This document shows, piece after piece, positions 48,486-59,874 of a stretch of DNA of 64,000 bases. Where the stretch lies: the NCBI RefSeq assembly GCF_040958095.1, contig NC_091173.1, forward strand, positions 15,909,530-15,973,529, read 5' to 3'. A program made the position numbers and the translations under genes. How positions within the stretch are numbered: the first letter of the stretch is position 1; each line of letters begins with the position of its first letter. The notes beneath the pieces were generated by a model. The model ran no database searches. It was not told the DNA's origin and saw only the letters and a program-made list of their open reading frames with translations. The stretch is from Procambarus clarkii. Its lineage: Eukaryota; Arthropoda; Malacostraca; Decapoda; Cambaridae.

Positions 48486-49038
48486 TAGAAAGCATCAAAT
48501 GTGTTCCGTCACGTTATAAAAATGTCCAGATGCAGAGTGAGAATCCTGAGGAAATTGGTCCACACCCGCCCACCTCTGGCTCCCCGGATGACCTGGTCAC
48601 TGAGCAACCCGTCCTCTTAAAAAGAACGTCACTTTTGGCTCGTATGCGCACTATGGCCAAATTTGGACGTAATTTGAAATGAAATCCACTCACAAAAGTG
48701 ACGTTCTGTTCCGTTTTCTATTTGAGTCGTCCGGAGTACGCGCAGAGGTTATAAGAGGACACTTTAAATTAACGTTTTTCATAACGTTTTGAAACTTTAT
48801 GAGAATTTCCTGCCCACCTAACCTATCAGAGGACCCTTAACTTACTGTTGTTGAAAAAAAAAATCCCAAATTTATTTTCATATTTTTTTCAATTTCAAAT
48901 TACGTCCAAATTCGGCCATACGGGCAAACGGCCAAAAGCGACGTTCTTTTTAAGAGGACAGGTTGCACTGAGGCCTCTGCACCTCTCTTCACACCACCGG
49001 TACACCATGTGCTGCAGCCCATCACACCTGCTGCCTAA
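48486..49038 (+). pseudogene. Possible host exon or retrocopy split by a MITE
   Basis: In frame before the insertion: [39 protein letters not shown]. After removing the 361-bp insert plus one CACTGAG copy the frame continues ASAPLFTPPVHHVLQPITPA then A and a stop (TAA 49036-49038). Composition (Pro/Ser-rich, acidic) looks like a real protein tail rather than repeat-derived text. The 5' side abuts (TA)n. No homologue recognised; it could be chance. Confidence 0.3.
48605..48965. mobile_element. 361-bp MITE with 7-bp target duplication
   Basis: TIRs of about 70 bp: left CAACCCGTCCTCTTAAAAAG, right complement CAACCTGTCCTCTTAAAAAG. Flanked by CACTGAG at 48598-48604 and 48966-48972. No coding capacity. 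TSD length does not settle the superfamily. Confidence 0.88.
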
Positions 49039-49059
49039 TATTACACCCATCGCCTCCTA

Positions 49060-50040
49060 AACCCACTAATGGCAGCTCTGTTCGTTAATGGTGGCAGTGC
49101 TCGTATTAATAGTGGCTGTGTCCGTGTTAATGGTGGTTGTGCTCATTAAAGTGCCCAGATGAGGTGTTTTTTTTTTTTTTGCTGTTCGTTATATTGTTGT
49201 TAGTGGTAGATACACGGACCATCAGATGAAGTAGTAGTACATGGCCCATCAGGTGTAGTAGTAGATATATGGCCCATCAGATGTTGCAGTAGTAGACACG
49301 GCCCATCAGACAATGCAGTAATAGACAGGCGTTAGTGCGAAAGAGATGTTTCTAACAAGTCACAATACGAAGCTCCCGATGACGGGAGGTGCTCTTTAAA
49401 AGCTATTGTTGTGTTCATTAGCAGGAGGCGAGTATTAATAGTCTAATAAACCAAGCATAATTACGACTTCTAAAATCCATTAAACCCCTTGCTTGAATCT
49501 CCGCCTGGTGCCACTCAGCGTGCATAGCACAAATTTGTTTACAATGGGGCCCTGGAGCGAGAATATGGAAGTCGTAAATGCCCCGGAGTGAGAATATTGG
49601 CGATCATTGTTCTCATTGGTAAAGGACTCAAAAGACATTATGCTCAGGCGACACCAACGCAACATTCCTTAAGGCATTTAATTAAATTAACACACCACGT
49701 AATTAGCAAGCAGGGGCAGACAACACCATCTAAAAATTGTTGTTAACAGACCATTAATGGTGGTCGTAACATTGATAGTAGGGCCATATCCTGACCTCCG
49801 AAAATTACCAGATGATCTGAGATATGGCGCTGGGCCCCTACCCCCTCCCCTCCCCTCGTGATCCATGCCAGGGGTTACCCCTTATCCAACCTTATCCAAG
49901 ATCCATGGATCGTATTGATCCATTAGCGGCTACTTGCGCCTGCTTCATTATTTGACATGTGTATGTTCATGATCTGGGTTTGTGTGACTTATCTTCTTGT
50001 TCTAACAAGGTGTTGTGAGTATTGTTACAAGGCATAGCGT
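49060..50040. other. Single-copy interval, possible regulatory DNA at 49370-49720
   Basis: 49200-49330 has a few diverged GGCCCATCAGATG repeats. 49370-49720 is non-repetitive with clustered TAATTA-type cores (for example TTTAATTAAATTAAC, CGTAATTAGC). No gene. Confidence 0.35.
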
Positions 50041-50048
50041 GTTGTTAC

Positions 50049-50217
50049 AAGACGTGAGGACCAAACCACACATCAGCAGGTGAAGAAACGGCGACGTTTC
50101 GGTCCGTATTGGACCATTTACCGTAGTATGTGAGGAACGACTTGATAATGGTCCAGGATGGACTGAAACGTCGCTGTTTCTTGATCTTCTGATGTTTGGT
50201 TTGGTGCTCATGTCTTC
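50049..50217. mobile_element. Fold-back element with about 75-bp inverted arms
   Basis: Left text AAACGGCGACGTTTCGGTCC, right GGACTGAAACGTCGCTGTTT. The right arm carries TTGATAA - T - GGTCC/GGACT - GAAACG (50142-50170), the same motif order as the hammerhead-like folds, without a clear stem III. Confidence 0.8.
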
Positions 50218-50227
50218 AGCCACGTTA

Positions 50228-50790
50228 TTGTGACTCATTGTCTGCTTACAAGATGTGTGTTGTTAACAGGTGTTGTGTGTTGTTACAAGGTGTTGTGTGT
50301 TACAAGGAGTTGTGTGTTACAAGGAGTTGTGTGTTACAAGGAGTTGTGTGTTGTTAACAGGTGTTGTGAGTTACAAGGAGTTGTGTGTTGTTACAAGGTG
50401 TTGTGTGTTGTTAACAGGTGTTGTGTGTTGTTACAAGGTGTTGTGTGTTGTTACAAGGTGTTGTGTGTTGTTAACAGGTGTTGTGTGTTGCTACAATTTG
50501 TGATATTTACGTGTTGTAAGTTGTTACGAAATGTTGTGTGTTGTTGCAAGGTGTTGTGTGTTACAAGGTGTTGTGTGTTACAAGGTGTTGTGTGTTACAA
50601 GGAGTTGTGTGTTGTTGCAAGGTGTTGTGTGTTACAAGGTGCTGTGTGTTACAAGGTGTTGTGTGTTACAAGGTGTTGTGTGTTACAAGGTGTTGTGTGT
50701 TACAAGGTGTTGTGTGTTACAAGGAGTTGTGTGTTGTTAGAAGGTGTTATGAATTGTTAGAAGGTGTTGTGTTTTAAAACAAGTTTTGCT
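50228..50790 (+). repeat. About 17-21-bp minisatellite (GTTGTGTGTTACAAGGT)
   Basis: About 28 units alternating GTTGTGTGTTACAAGGT with longer GTTGTTAACAG versions. Val/Cys/Tyr frames are by-products. Confidence 0.96.
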
Positions 50791-51007
50791 GCGAGATGTA
50801 AAATTATGTGCTGTAACAAGGTGTTATGAAACGTTGTCCGTTGCTCTGTACTACTAAAAGCCGCTGCCAGGTACTGACATAAAGGTTCTGGTATTGTCAA
50901 GCGCTGTAGCTCTTGAGCCCCGCCTTAACAGCTGTGTCTCGTCTAGTCCGTTCCATGTGCTGGAGGCCGTCACACTAAAGCCGGTCTTCCTGCCGTCTGT
51001 ATGGGGC

Positions 51008-51325
51008 ATCTGTGCCTCGTGCTGCCATCTGTGCCCCGTGCTGCCATCTGTGCCCCGTGCTGCCATCTGTGCCCCGTGCTGCCATCTGTGCCCCGTGCTG
51101 CCATCTGTGCTCCGTGCTGCCATCTGTGCCCCGTGCTGCCATCTGTGCCTCGTGCTGCCATCTGTGCCCCGTGCTGCCATCTATGCCCCGTGCTGCCATC
51201 TGTGCCCCGTGCTGCCATCTGTGCCCCGTGCTGCCATCTGTGCCCCGTGCTGCCATCTGTGCCCCGTGCTGCCATCTATGCCCCGTGCTGCCATCTGTGC
51301 CCCGTGCTGCCATCTATGCCCCTTA
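51008..51325 (+). repeat. 19-bp minisatellite (CCCCGTGCTGCCATCTGTG), about 17 units
   Basis: Nearly identical units. All frames are open on both strands because the unit lacks stops and is not a multiple of three. Confidence 0.97.
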
Positions 51326-51521
51326 CACCACTCCTCGTGAACCCCTTGTTACCATCTTGACCTCTCCTGCCCTCCACCTTAATTATGTTTACAATGGGAC
51401 ATTGTAAACCCCTTCACAATGGGTTTACAATGAGGTGCTGGCACACTCCGAGACGTCAGTTGTGAAATGTCGTGAGGTGTTGTGAGACTTGTACCATGTT
51501 GGTACTGTACGACACCAGTAA

Positions 51522-51582
51522 ATTGAGATGATTTCGGGGCTTAGCATCCCCGCGGCCCGGTCGTCGACCAGGCCTCCAACCT
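51522..51582 (-). mobile_element. SINE type-2 tail module
   Basis: TTGAGATGATTTCGGGGCTT, CCCGCGGCCCGGTCGTCGAC, CAGGCCTCC, as at 20990 and 40388. Confidence 0.75.
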
Positions 51583-51739
51583 GTACCATGGTACTACTGT
51601 ACCATGATGCCACTGTTGACACGGTCATGGTGCCGCTGTACCGTAGTGTTACTGTACCATATCCTCAGAGCACCAGGATATCAGACACTGTGTTGTCACT
51701 ATATGGTCTGTGTGTCGTAGGGAATGTCCCTCCGCTGGT

Positions 51740-51975
51740 CACATGTGTCATGAGTGCCGAGGTAGCAGATGTGTAGTAGTGCCAGGGGCCACATGTGGCA
51801 TGAGTGCCGAGGTAACACATGTGTCGTAGTGCCAGGGGGCCACATGTGGCATGAGTGTCGAGGTAACACATGTGTCGTAGTGCCAGGGGCCACATGTGGC
51901 ATGAGTGCCGAGGTAGCAGATGTGGAGTGCCGAGGTAGCAGATGTGTAGTAGTGCCAGGGGCCACATGTGAATAA
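51740..51975 (+). repeat. About 50-bp tandem repeat (GGCCACATGTGGCATGAGTG)
   Basis: Four to five imperfect units. Each contains the palindrome CCACATGTGG. Confidence 0.92.
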
Positions 51976-52089
51976 GAGGCTCGTCTAGCAGCTCTGGCAA
52001 GAATAAATAACGAAGCAGTACAAAAAGGTGTGAGAGAGGCGCTCGACCGAGGAATGGGTGGAGAGTGGGGGGGGGGGTGAGATAACATG

Positions 52090-55000
52090 TCTTCTGCTCT
52101 GGTGCCCCGGGGTAGTTAGTGGTGATGGGTGGCAGTGGTGAAGTGCCCCGGGGTAGTTAGTGGTGATGGGTGGCAGTGGTGTAGTGCCCCGGGGTAGTTA
52201 GTGGTGATGGGTGGCAGTGGTGAAGTGCCCCGGGGTAGTTAGTGGTGATGGGTGGCAGTGGTGTAGTGCCCCGGGGTAGTTAGTGGTGATGGGTGGCAGT
52301 GGTGTAGTGCCCCGGGGTAGTTAGTGGTGATGGGTGGCAGTGGTGTAGTGCCCCGGGGTAGTTAGTGGTGATGGGTGGCAGTGGTGTAGTGCCCCGGGGT
52401 AGTTAGTGGTGATGGGTGGCAGTGGTGTAGTGCCCCGGGGTAGTTAGTGGTGATGGGTGGCAGTGGTGTAGTGCCCCGGGGTAGTTAGTGGTGATGGGTG
52501 ACAGTGGTGTAGTGCCCCGGGGTAGTTAGTGGTGATGGGTGGCAGTGGTGTAGTGCCCCGGGGTAGTTAGTGGTGATGGGTGACAGTGGTGTAGTGCCCC
52601 GGGGGTAGTTAGTGGTGATGGGTGACAGTGGTGTAGTGCCCCGGGGGTAGTTAGTGGTGATGGGTGACAGTGGTGTAGTGCCCCGGGGTAGTTAGTGGTG
52701 ATGGGTGACAGTGGTGTAGTGCCCCGGGGGTAGTTAGTGGTGATGGGTGACAGTGGTGTAGTGCCCCGGGGTAGTTAGTGGTGATGGGTGACAGTGGTGT
52801 AGTGCCCCGGGGGTAGTTAGTGGTGATGGATGGCAGTGGTGTAGTGCCCCGGGGGTAGTTAGTGGTGATGGGTGACAGTGGTGTAGTGCCCCGGGGTAGT
52901 TAGTGGTGATGGGTGACAGTGGTGTAGTGCCCCGGGGGTAGTTAGTGGTGATGGATGGCAGTGGTGTAGTGCCCCGGGGTAGTTAGTGGTGATGGGTGAC
53001 AGTGGTGTAGTGCCCCGGGGTAGTTAGTGGTGATGGGTGACAGTGGTGATGGGTGACAGTGGTGTAGTGCCCCGGGGTAGTTAGTGGTGATGGATGGCAG
53101 TGGTGTAGTGCCCCGGGGTAGTTAGTGGTGATGGGTGACAGTGGTGTAGTGCCCCGGGGTAGTTAGTGGTGATGGGTGACAGTGGTGTAGTGCCCCGGGG
53201 TAGTTAGTGGTGATGGGTGGCAGTGGTGTAGTGCCCCGGGGTAGTTAGTGGTGATGGGTGGCAGTGGTGTAGTGCCCCGGGGTAGTTAGTGGTGATGGGT
53301 GACAGTGGTGTAGTGCCCCGGGGTAGTTAGTGGTGATGGGTGACAGTGGTGTAGTGCCTCGGGGTAGTTAGTGGTGATGGGTGGCAGTGGTGTAGTGCCC
53401 CGGGGTAGTTAGTGGTGATGGGTGGCAGTGGTGTAGTGCCCCGGGGTAGTTAGTGGTGATGGGTGACAGTGGTGTAGTGCCCCGGGGTAGTTAGTGGTGA
53501 TGGGTGGCAGTGGTGTAGTGCCCCGGGGTAGTTAGTGGTGATGGGTGACAGTGGTGTAGTGCCCCGGGGGTAGTTAGTGGTGATGGGTGACAGTGGTGTA
53601 GTGCCCCGGGGTAGTTAGTGGTGATGGGTGACAGTGGTGTAGTGCCCCGGGGTAGTTAGTGGTGATGGGTGACAGTGGTGTAGTGCCCCGGGGGTAGTTA
53701 GTGGTGATGGGTGACAGTGGTGTAGTGCCCCGGGGTAGTTAGTGGTGATGGGTGACAGTGGTGTAGTGCCCCGGGGGTAGTTAGTGGTGATGGATGGCAG
53801 TGGTGTAGTGCCCCGGGGGTAGTTAGTGGTGATGGGTGACAGTGGTGTAGTGCCCCGGGGTAGTTAGTGGTGATGGGTGACAGTGGTGTAGTGCCCCGGG
53901 GGTAGTTAGTGGTGATGGATGGCAGTGGTGTAGTGCCCCGGGGTAGTTAGTGGTGATGGGTGACAGTGGTGTAGTGCCCCGGGGTAGTTAGTGGTGATGG
54001 GTGACAGTGGTGATGGGTGACAGTGGTGTAGTGCCCCGGGGTAGTTAGTGGTGATGGATGGCAGTGGTGTAGTGCCCCGGGGTAGTTAGTGGTGATGGGT
54101 GACAGTGGTGTAGTGCCCCGGGGTAGTTAGTGGTGATGGGTGACAGTGGTGTAGTGCCCCGGGGTAGTTAGTGGTGATGGGTGGCAGTGGTGTAGTGCCC
54201 CGGGGTAGTTAGTGGTGATGGGTGGCAGTGGTGTAGTGCCCCGGGGTAGTTAGTGGTGATGGGTGACAGTGGTGTAGTGCCCCGGGGTAGTTAGTGGTGA
54301 TGGGTGACAGTGGTGTAGTGCCTCGGGGTAGTTAGTGGTGATGGGTGGCAGTGGTGTAGTGCCCCGGGGTAGTTAGTGGTGATGGGTGGCAGTGGTGTAG
54401 TGCCCCGGGGTAGTTATTGGTGATGGGTGGCAGTGGTGTAGTGCCCCGGGGTAGTTAGTGGTGATGGGTGGCAGTGGTGTAGTGCCCCGGGGTAGTTAGT
54501 GGTGATGGGTGACAGTGGTGTAGTGCCCCGGGGTAGTTAGTGGTGATGGGTGGCAGTGGTGTAGTGCCCCGGGGTAGTTAGTGGTGATGGGTGACTGGTG
54601 TAGTGCCCCGGGGGTAGTTAGTGGTGATGGGTGACAGTGGTGTAGTGCCCCGGGGGTAGTTAGTGGTGATGGGTGACAGTGGTGTAGTGCCCCGGGGTAG
54701 TTAGTGGTGATGGGTGACAGTGGTGTAGTGCCCCGGGGGTAGTTAGTGGTGATGGGTGACAGTGGTGTAGTGCCCCGGGGTAGTTAGTGGTGATGGGTGA
54801 CAGTGTAGTGCCCCGGGGGTAGTTAGTGGTGATGGATGGCAGTGGTGTAGTGCCCCGGGGGTAGTTAGTGGTGATGGGTGACAGTGGTGTAGTGCCCCGG
54901 GGTAGTTAGTGGTGATGGGTGACAGTGGTGTAGTGCCCCGGGGGTAGTTAGTGGTGATGGATGGCAGTGGTGTAGTGCCCCGGGGTAGTTAGTGGTGATG

Positions 55001-55445
55001 GGTGACAGTGGTGTAGTGCCCCGGGGTAGTTAGTGGTGATGGGTGACAGTGGTGATGGGTGACAGTGGTGATGGGTGACAGTGGTGTAGTGCCCCGGGGT
55101 AGTTAGTGGTGATGGATGGCAGTGGTGTAGTGCCCCGGGGTAGTTAGTGGTGATGGGTGACAGTGGTGTAGTGCCCCGGGGTAGTTAGTGGTGATGGGTG
55201 ACAGTGGTGTAGTGCCCCGGGGTAGTTAGTGGTGATGGGTGGCAGTGGTGTAGTGCCCCGGGGTAGTTAGTGGTGATGGGTGGCAGTGGTGTAGTGCCCC
55301 GGGGTAGTTAGTGGTGATGGGTGACAGTGGTGTAGTGCCCCGGGGTAGTTAGTGGTGATGGGTGACAGTGGTGTAGTGCCTCGGGGTAGTTAGTGGTGAT
55401 GGGTGACAGTGGTGTAGTGCCCCGGGGTAGTTAGTGGTGATGGGT
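52090..55445 (+). repeat. 3.35-kb minisatellite, 41-bp unit with higher-order repeats
   Basis: About 80 units of GTAGTGCCCCGGGGTAGTTA, then GTGGTGATGGGTGRCAGTGG, then T. CCCCGGGG is palindromic. Rare variants recur in order: GTAGTGCCTC at 53351, 54315 and 55373; the shortened GGTGATGGGTGACAGTGGTG junction at about 53045, 54005 and 55050. This indicates a block of about 0.96-1.06 kb copied three times. Confidence 0.98.
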
Positions 55446-57410
55446 CCCGGAACAGTGCGCGGTACAATACAGACAAATTGGCAACCGCAAAAGTGGACCA
55501 CGAAAACTTAAGATAGATAACATACCAATAGACTATGTCTCTTTTTTCAAATACCTCGGTGTCTCTGTCCCTTGTACCTCAACTGCAGTCAATAAGTTAC
55601 ATCAACAATGTAGAGACAGACACATGGCTCTCAGAACTGTGGTAGGGTTCTAAGTACGGTGTTAATATTAGAATAGCAAAAGTGATGTATTTAGCATATA
55701 TAAGGTCTCTGATAGACTATCATGCACCAGCTTTGGTCCTGCAAAATGACAAAAGTATTGATAGACTGGAAAAAATGCAAAATGAAGCACTTAGAATTAT
55801 ACTTGGCTGTCCTAGAACTACCAAAGTTCTCAATATGCGGAAAGAATTAAATATACTTAGCATTCGAGATAGAATATTTGAAAGCAATCTTATGATGGGA
55901 CTAAAACTTCTGCGTGATAACAAAAACAACATTGTGGCAGTTGCACTGTTAGAACACATACGAAATGGAACCAGCGAGTCTAAATGGATTCAAAGAACAG
56001 CCACTCATTAAAATGATGGGACTGCACTATGTATATACAGATGAAAGAGTACAGCGCCTCCTTCCACCCTGGCAGATAGTACCTTTTGACATCCTGACCC
56101 CTGCATACCCCACCAAGAAACTAATCACAAACAACCATCATGCTCAGCTTGCTGCTAAATTAAGCACCATAGAACACATTCACAATATACAAGCTGAAAA
56201 CAACATAGCGCAGACCATATACACTGACGGATCACTCAATACAGGGAGGGCAGGAAGTGCTGTTATTGCTCATCAGCCCGATGGCAGCACAATTTAAAGG
56301 AATATCCGAATTAGTAACTGGGCGTCCACAATGCAAGCCGAGTTGGTAGCAATACTGGTAGCACTCGAAATTATTGACAACACTGAAGTAGACAGCTTAA
56401 TTATTTCTGACTCCCTTTCCTCACTACGAGCAATAAACAGTTTGCAATCAAGTAATAACGTGCTTGTCTAGGAAGCTAGACGTAGATATATAAGCATACT
56501 TAGCAAGAGGGTAAATATAAAAATGTTGTGGATTCCTTCTCACATTGGCCTGCAGGAACATGACAAAGTTGACGCCCTTGCTAAGGCTGCAGTAAATAAT
56601 GACAGTATTGAACGGAATCTTGAGTTGTCAAATAGATCCCTTAAAAGTGTCATTAGACGGAAACTCCTGGATGAATTTGAAGAAAGTAGAACAGTGCAAA
56701 CTGGAACTAGCAGGTCCATTGTTCATCACAATGAAATATGTGAAGTAAAACATGTGTATGGGGCAAGTAACAAAGTCAGTAGACTAACAGATGTTGTCAC
56801 AGCTCGAATAAGACTTGGCTACAAGTATCTCTGGCAGTTCGGCTTGTATAGGGATCTAGATGAAGTAAAGTGTAAAGTGTATGGACAAAGACAGGGACAC
56901 ACACTCGAACACTATATCTCGGATTGTAGTAAAATTGAGCTATTTTGAGATAAATCTAAGCTCACGCTGTATTATATGGCAACCTATCTTATTACCAAGG
57001 ATAAAATACCTGAAATCCTTGCGCTATATCCATATTTCACTCCCAGTAGATAAACGACATATGAGATTAAGAAACTCAGTATTGTGAAGACTAATAATAA
57101 ACATCAGCTCACATATGACTGTAATATCTCCATTGCTCAAACAATTATGTACTAACGATAAGACCTACCATTAATGTATAATGACTTACTGTAAATATAT
57201 AGCTCTTGAAATAGAACATCCTCTATAACTAGCTGACATGTAACTATAAGGTGTGAAGGATAGATGAAAGTGTTTATGTAATAATCTAAGACGAGGTCTG
57301 ATAAAGACCTTTTGTGCCCTCTGTAATGCTTTTGCGCTACCGCTCACAGGATGAGTATGGGGTGCACAATAAACTAGCCGCCTCCGGCGGCAACAATCAA
57401 AAATCAATGG
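55446..57410 (+). pseudogene. LINE with RNase H domain, second decayed copy
   Basis: Begins abruptly at the end of the 41-bp array. It reads FKYLGVSVPCTSTAVNKLH, then MMYLAYIRSLIDYHAPALVL, DKSIDRLEKMQNEALRIILG and LNILSIRDRIF (end of the polymerase region). The RNase H core follows: IYTDGSLNTGRAGSAV, MQAELVAILVALEI, LIISDSLSSLRAI, LWIPSHIGLQEHDKVDALAK, and TARIRLGYKYLWQFG with a shortened zinc-knuckle region (EHYISDCSKI). One frameshift near 55660, one near 55985, and stops at about 56296 and 56470. The 3' UTR extends to the hairpin at 57377-57391. Same family as the 16.7-17.85 kb copy but clearly diverged. Confidence 0.85.
57368..57391 (+). terminator. 3'-end AATAAACT and hairpin of RNase H LINE
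   Basis: AATAAACT (57368-57375), then stem GCCGCC/GGCGGC with loop TCC, preceded by CACAGGATGAG. Both features are also present in the 16.7-kb copy. Confidence 0.6.
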
Positions 57411-57411
57411 T

Positions 57412-57560
57412 GAGTATTGTCTGTGACTCCCGGCCCCTTACCAGATCTGTTGATGGAACTATTGCAGCGGCTTCTACCATCTCTCCCTATAATCTATACC
57501 ACTTGCTCACCATCTTAACGATAACGAAGTTCTTCCTATCTTTTACGTCTCAATCCATGT
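57412..57560 (-). pseudogene. LINE C-terminal fragment
   Basis: The minus strand reads WDVKDRKNFVIVKMVSKWYR then GEMVEAAAIVPSTD, equivalent to the MSHRDVRK...VEADSI region. Short and diverged. Confidence 0.6.
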
Positions 57561-57660
57561 TGTTGTTTTAGATTCAGCTACTGGGAACACAAAGTTGCAA
57601 GTAGCACGGGCTATGATGAGCCCGTAGTGGCTCACCATAGGAGCCGCGCTGTAACTCATG
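57561..57660 (-). mobile_element. Double-hairpin (CAA)n-tailed retroposon
   Basis: (TTG)n, GCTACTGGGAAC...GTTGCAAGTAGC, ACGGGCTATGATGAGCCCGT. Confidence 0.78.
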
Positions 57661-57737
57661 GGGTCTCAAGCCGATTGACTGATGAAGATTTAGCAACGCA
57701 AGAGGAGGCACGGGCATGAATAGCCCGTAAGGATCTG

Positions 57738-58055
57738 AAGTTGTTGTTGTTATAGATTCAGCTACTCAGAACAAGTTCCAAGTAGCACGGGCTATGGTGA
57801 GCCCGTAACTTACCTGGCACAGGAGCGGGGCAAGTAGCACAGGCTATGGTGAGCCCGTAGTGGACTTACCTGGCACAGGAGCGGGGCAAGTAGCACACGC
57901 TATGGTGAGCTCGTAGTGGACTTACCTGGCACAGGAGCGGGGCAAGTAGCACAGGCTATGGTGAGCTCGTAGTGGACTTACCTGGCACAGGAGCGGGGCA
58001 AGTAGCACAGGCTATGGTGAGCCCGTAGTGGACTTACCTGGCACAGGAGCGGGGA
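57738..58055 (-). mobile_element. Double-hairpin retroposon with internal tandem amplification
   Basis: One complete (TTG)n end, then the block GGGGCAAGTAGCACAGGCTA through TGGCACAGGAGC repeated about four more times (period about 65 bp). Confidence 0.85.
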
Positions 58056-58074
58056 TGAATCTGGGGGTCTGAAG

Positions 58075-58390
58075 TCAATTCCTGTGATTATATATAATCA
58101 TATCTCCTCTACTTCGTCTTCCCTCAGGTGTGGTGAAGTTCAGTTCCTTAATCTGGCTCCAAAGGTTAATTTTCTTAATTCCTATAACAGCCACGCTGCA
58201 TACTACTTCATTTTTTCTAGTTAACTTTTGTGTTTCTTTTTGTTGATGATTCCAGACTAGTGCTGCATGTTCCAGAATGGGTCTCACATGCGTGTAGAGC
58301 ACTCTAAAGGCCTCCTTCTCAAGGTTCCTCAAAGTATTTCCACTGTTCAGCAGCATCACATACGCCGCTAATGTTACGGTGGTCATTTGT
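58075..58390 (-). pseudogene. LINE C-terminal fragment
   Basis: The minus strand reads ITTVTLAAYVMLLN-like text, LRNLEKEAFRVLYTHVRPIL, EHAALVWNHQQKETQ and INLWSQIKELNFTTPEGRR. One 103-codon frame. Confidence 0.75.
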
Positions 58391-59150
58391 GCTTCCTGTA
58401 ATAGATGATGTCAATGTGGTATTTGTCTGTTTAAATAATATTAAGCGTCAGTCTTGCATTTTATATTTAACACGCATCTTGCTGATGGCTCTGTAATATA
58501 CAATTCCTGTCGGTGACAGGAAGATTTTTAGGTGTTTTTGACTGTATATTATACAAGCTGTATGATGCATGAATGTATTCTTCCCCCCTGACGCGCACAT
58601 CATCCATTTCGCCACGCCAAATAATACATTTTTTTTTACATTGTAACAACCGAGACAAAATTATTTATTTACATAATAGAGGAATTTATTCATAATATTT
58701 TTAAAGTCCCCACTAATTAATAATACAAAACGCTCTCTAAAATTAATTTGTTACTTTTCTGTATCGTAGGATTTTTTATTTTGAAAATAATGAAAAATCG
58801 TTTTTGATAACTTAGTTTTCAATTTTAATTAAAAGACTCACGTTCCTATAATGTTAAAGATCTCACATATTTTAAAAAAAAATCAATCACTCATAGTTTT
58901 GGAAGAGTGTACTTAACTACACAGTTTTCACTTCTATAATAAAACAAGAAACTCTTCTAAATGATTGTATGTACTTCTCAATCTAGTTGTTACCTTCTCT
59001 AATTCAAAGGAAATATATATTTCTAAATATAATATGTTTATCACTTATAAAATTCACGTTTGACATATTTTAATTGATAAATAACGTGGCAGATTTAAAG
59101 TTAATTGACTCATGTTGTATAGTAGCACATAGTACACCGTATTCTGACTC
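58391..59150. other. AT-rich single-copy interval
   Basis: No gene or element recognised. Confidence 0.45.
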
Positions 59151-59154
59151 ATGT

Positions 59155-59730
59155 GTATAATGGCTCATGTGTATATTGGTTCATGTGTATAATGGTTCAT
59201 TGTATATTGGTTCATGTGTATATTGGTTCATGTGTATATTGGTTCATGTGTATAATGGTTCATGTGTATATTGGTTCATGTGTATATTGGTTCATGTGTA
59301 TATTGGTTCATGTGTATATTGGTTCATGTGTATAATGGTTCATGTGTATATTGGTTCATGTGTATAATGGTTCATGTGTATAATGGTTCATGTATATATT
59401 GGTTCATGTACATATTGGTTCATGTGTATATTGGTTCATGTATATATTGGTTCATGTATATATTGGTTCATGTGTATATTGGTTCATGTATATATTGGTT
59501 CATGTACATATTGGTTCATGTGTATAATGGTTCATGTATATATTGGTTCATGTACATATTGGTTCATGTGTATATTGGTTCATGGATATATTGGTTCATG
59601 TATATATTGGTTCATGTGTATATTGGTTCATGTATATATTGGTTCATGTGTATACTGTTCATGTGTATATTGGTTCATGTATATATATTGGTTCATGTTT
59701 ATATTGGTTCATGTATATATATTGGTTAAT
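59155..59730 (+). repeat. 16-bp minisatellite (TTCATGTGTATATTGG), about 36 units
   Basis: Near-perfect units with GTGT/GTAT/ACAT variants. It resumes at 59810-59870 beyond an inserted LINE tail. Tyr/Ile/Gly/Ser frames are by-products. Confidence 0.97.
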
Positions 59731-59734
59731 ACTT

Positions 59735-59808
59735 ATTCACCTAGTTGTGCTTGCGGGGGGTTGAGGTTCGGCTCTTTGGTCCCGCCTTTCATCTGTCAAT
59801 CAACTGGA
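59735..59808 (-). mobile_element. LINE/SINE 3' tail inserted in the 16-bp array
   Basis: TATTCACCTAGTTGTGCTTG ... CCCGCCTTTCATCTG, TCAATCAACTGG, only about 74 bp. The array continues on both sides. Confidence 0.8.
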
Positions 59809-59874
59809 TGTGTACATTGGTTCATGTGTACATTGGTTCATGTGTGTATTGGATCGTGTTGTATGGTGGTTCAA

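Noticed and set aside
50049..50217. Complete hammerhead ribozyme in the fold-back
   Set aside because: Core and stem II are present, but no convincing stem III followed by a cleavage dinucleotide could be drawn; reported only as a truncated motif.
51665..52088. Frames of 111-129 codons with repeated HMWPLAL/TTHLLPRH text
   Set aside because: They are translations of the 50-bp tandem repeat at 51740-51975.
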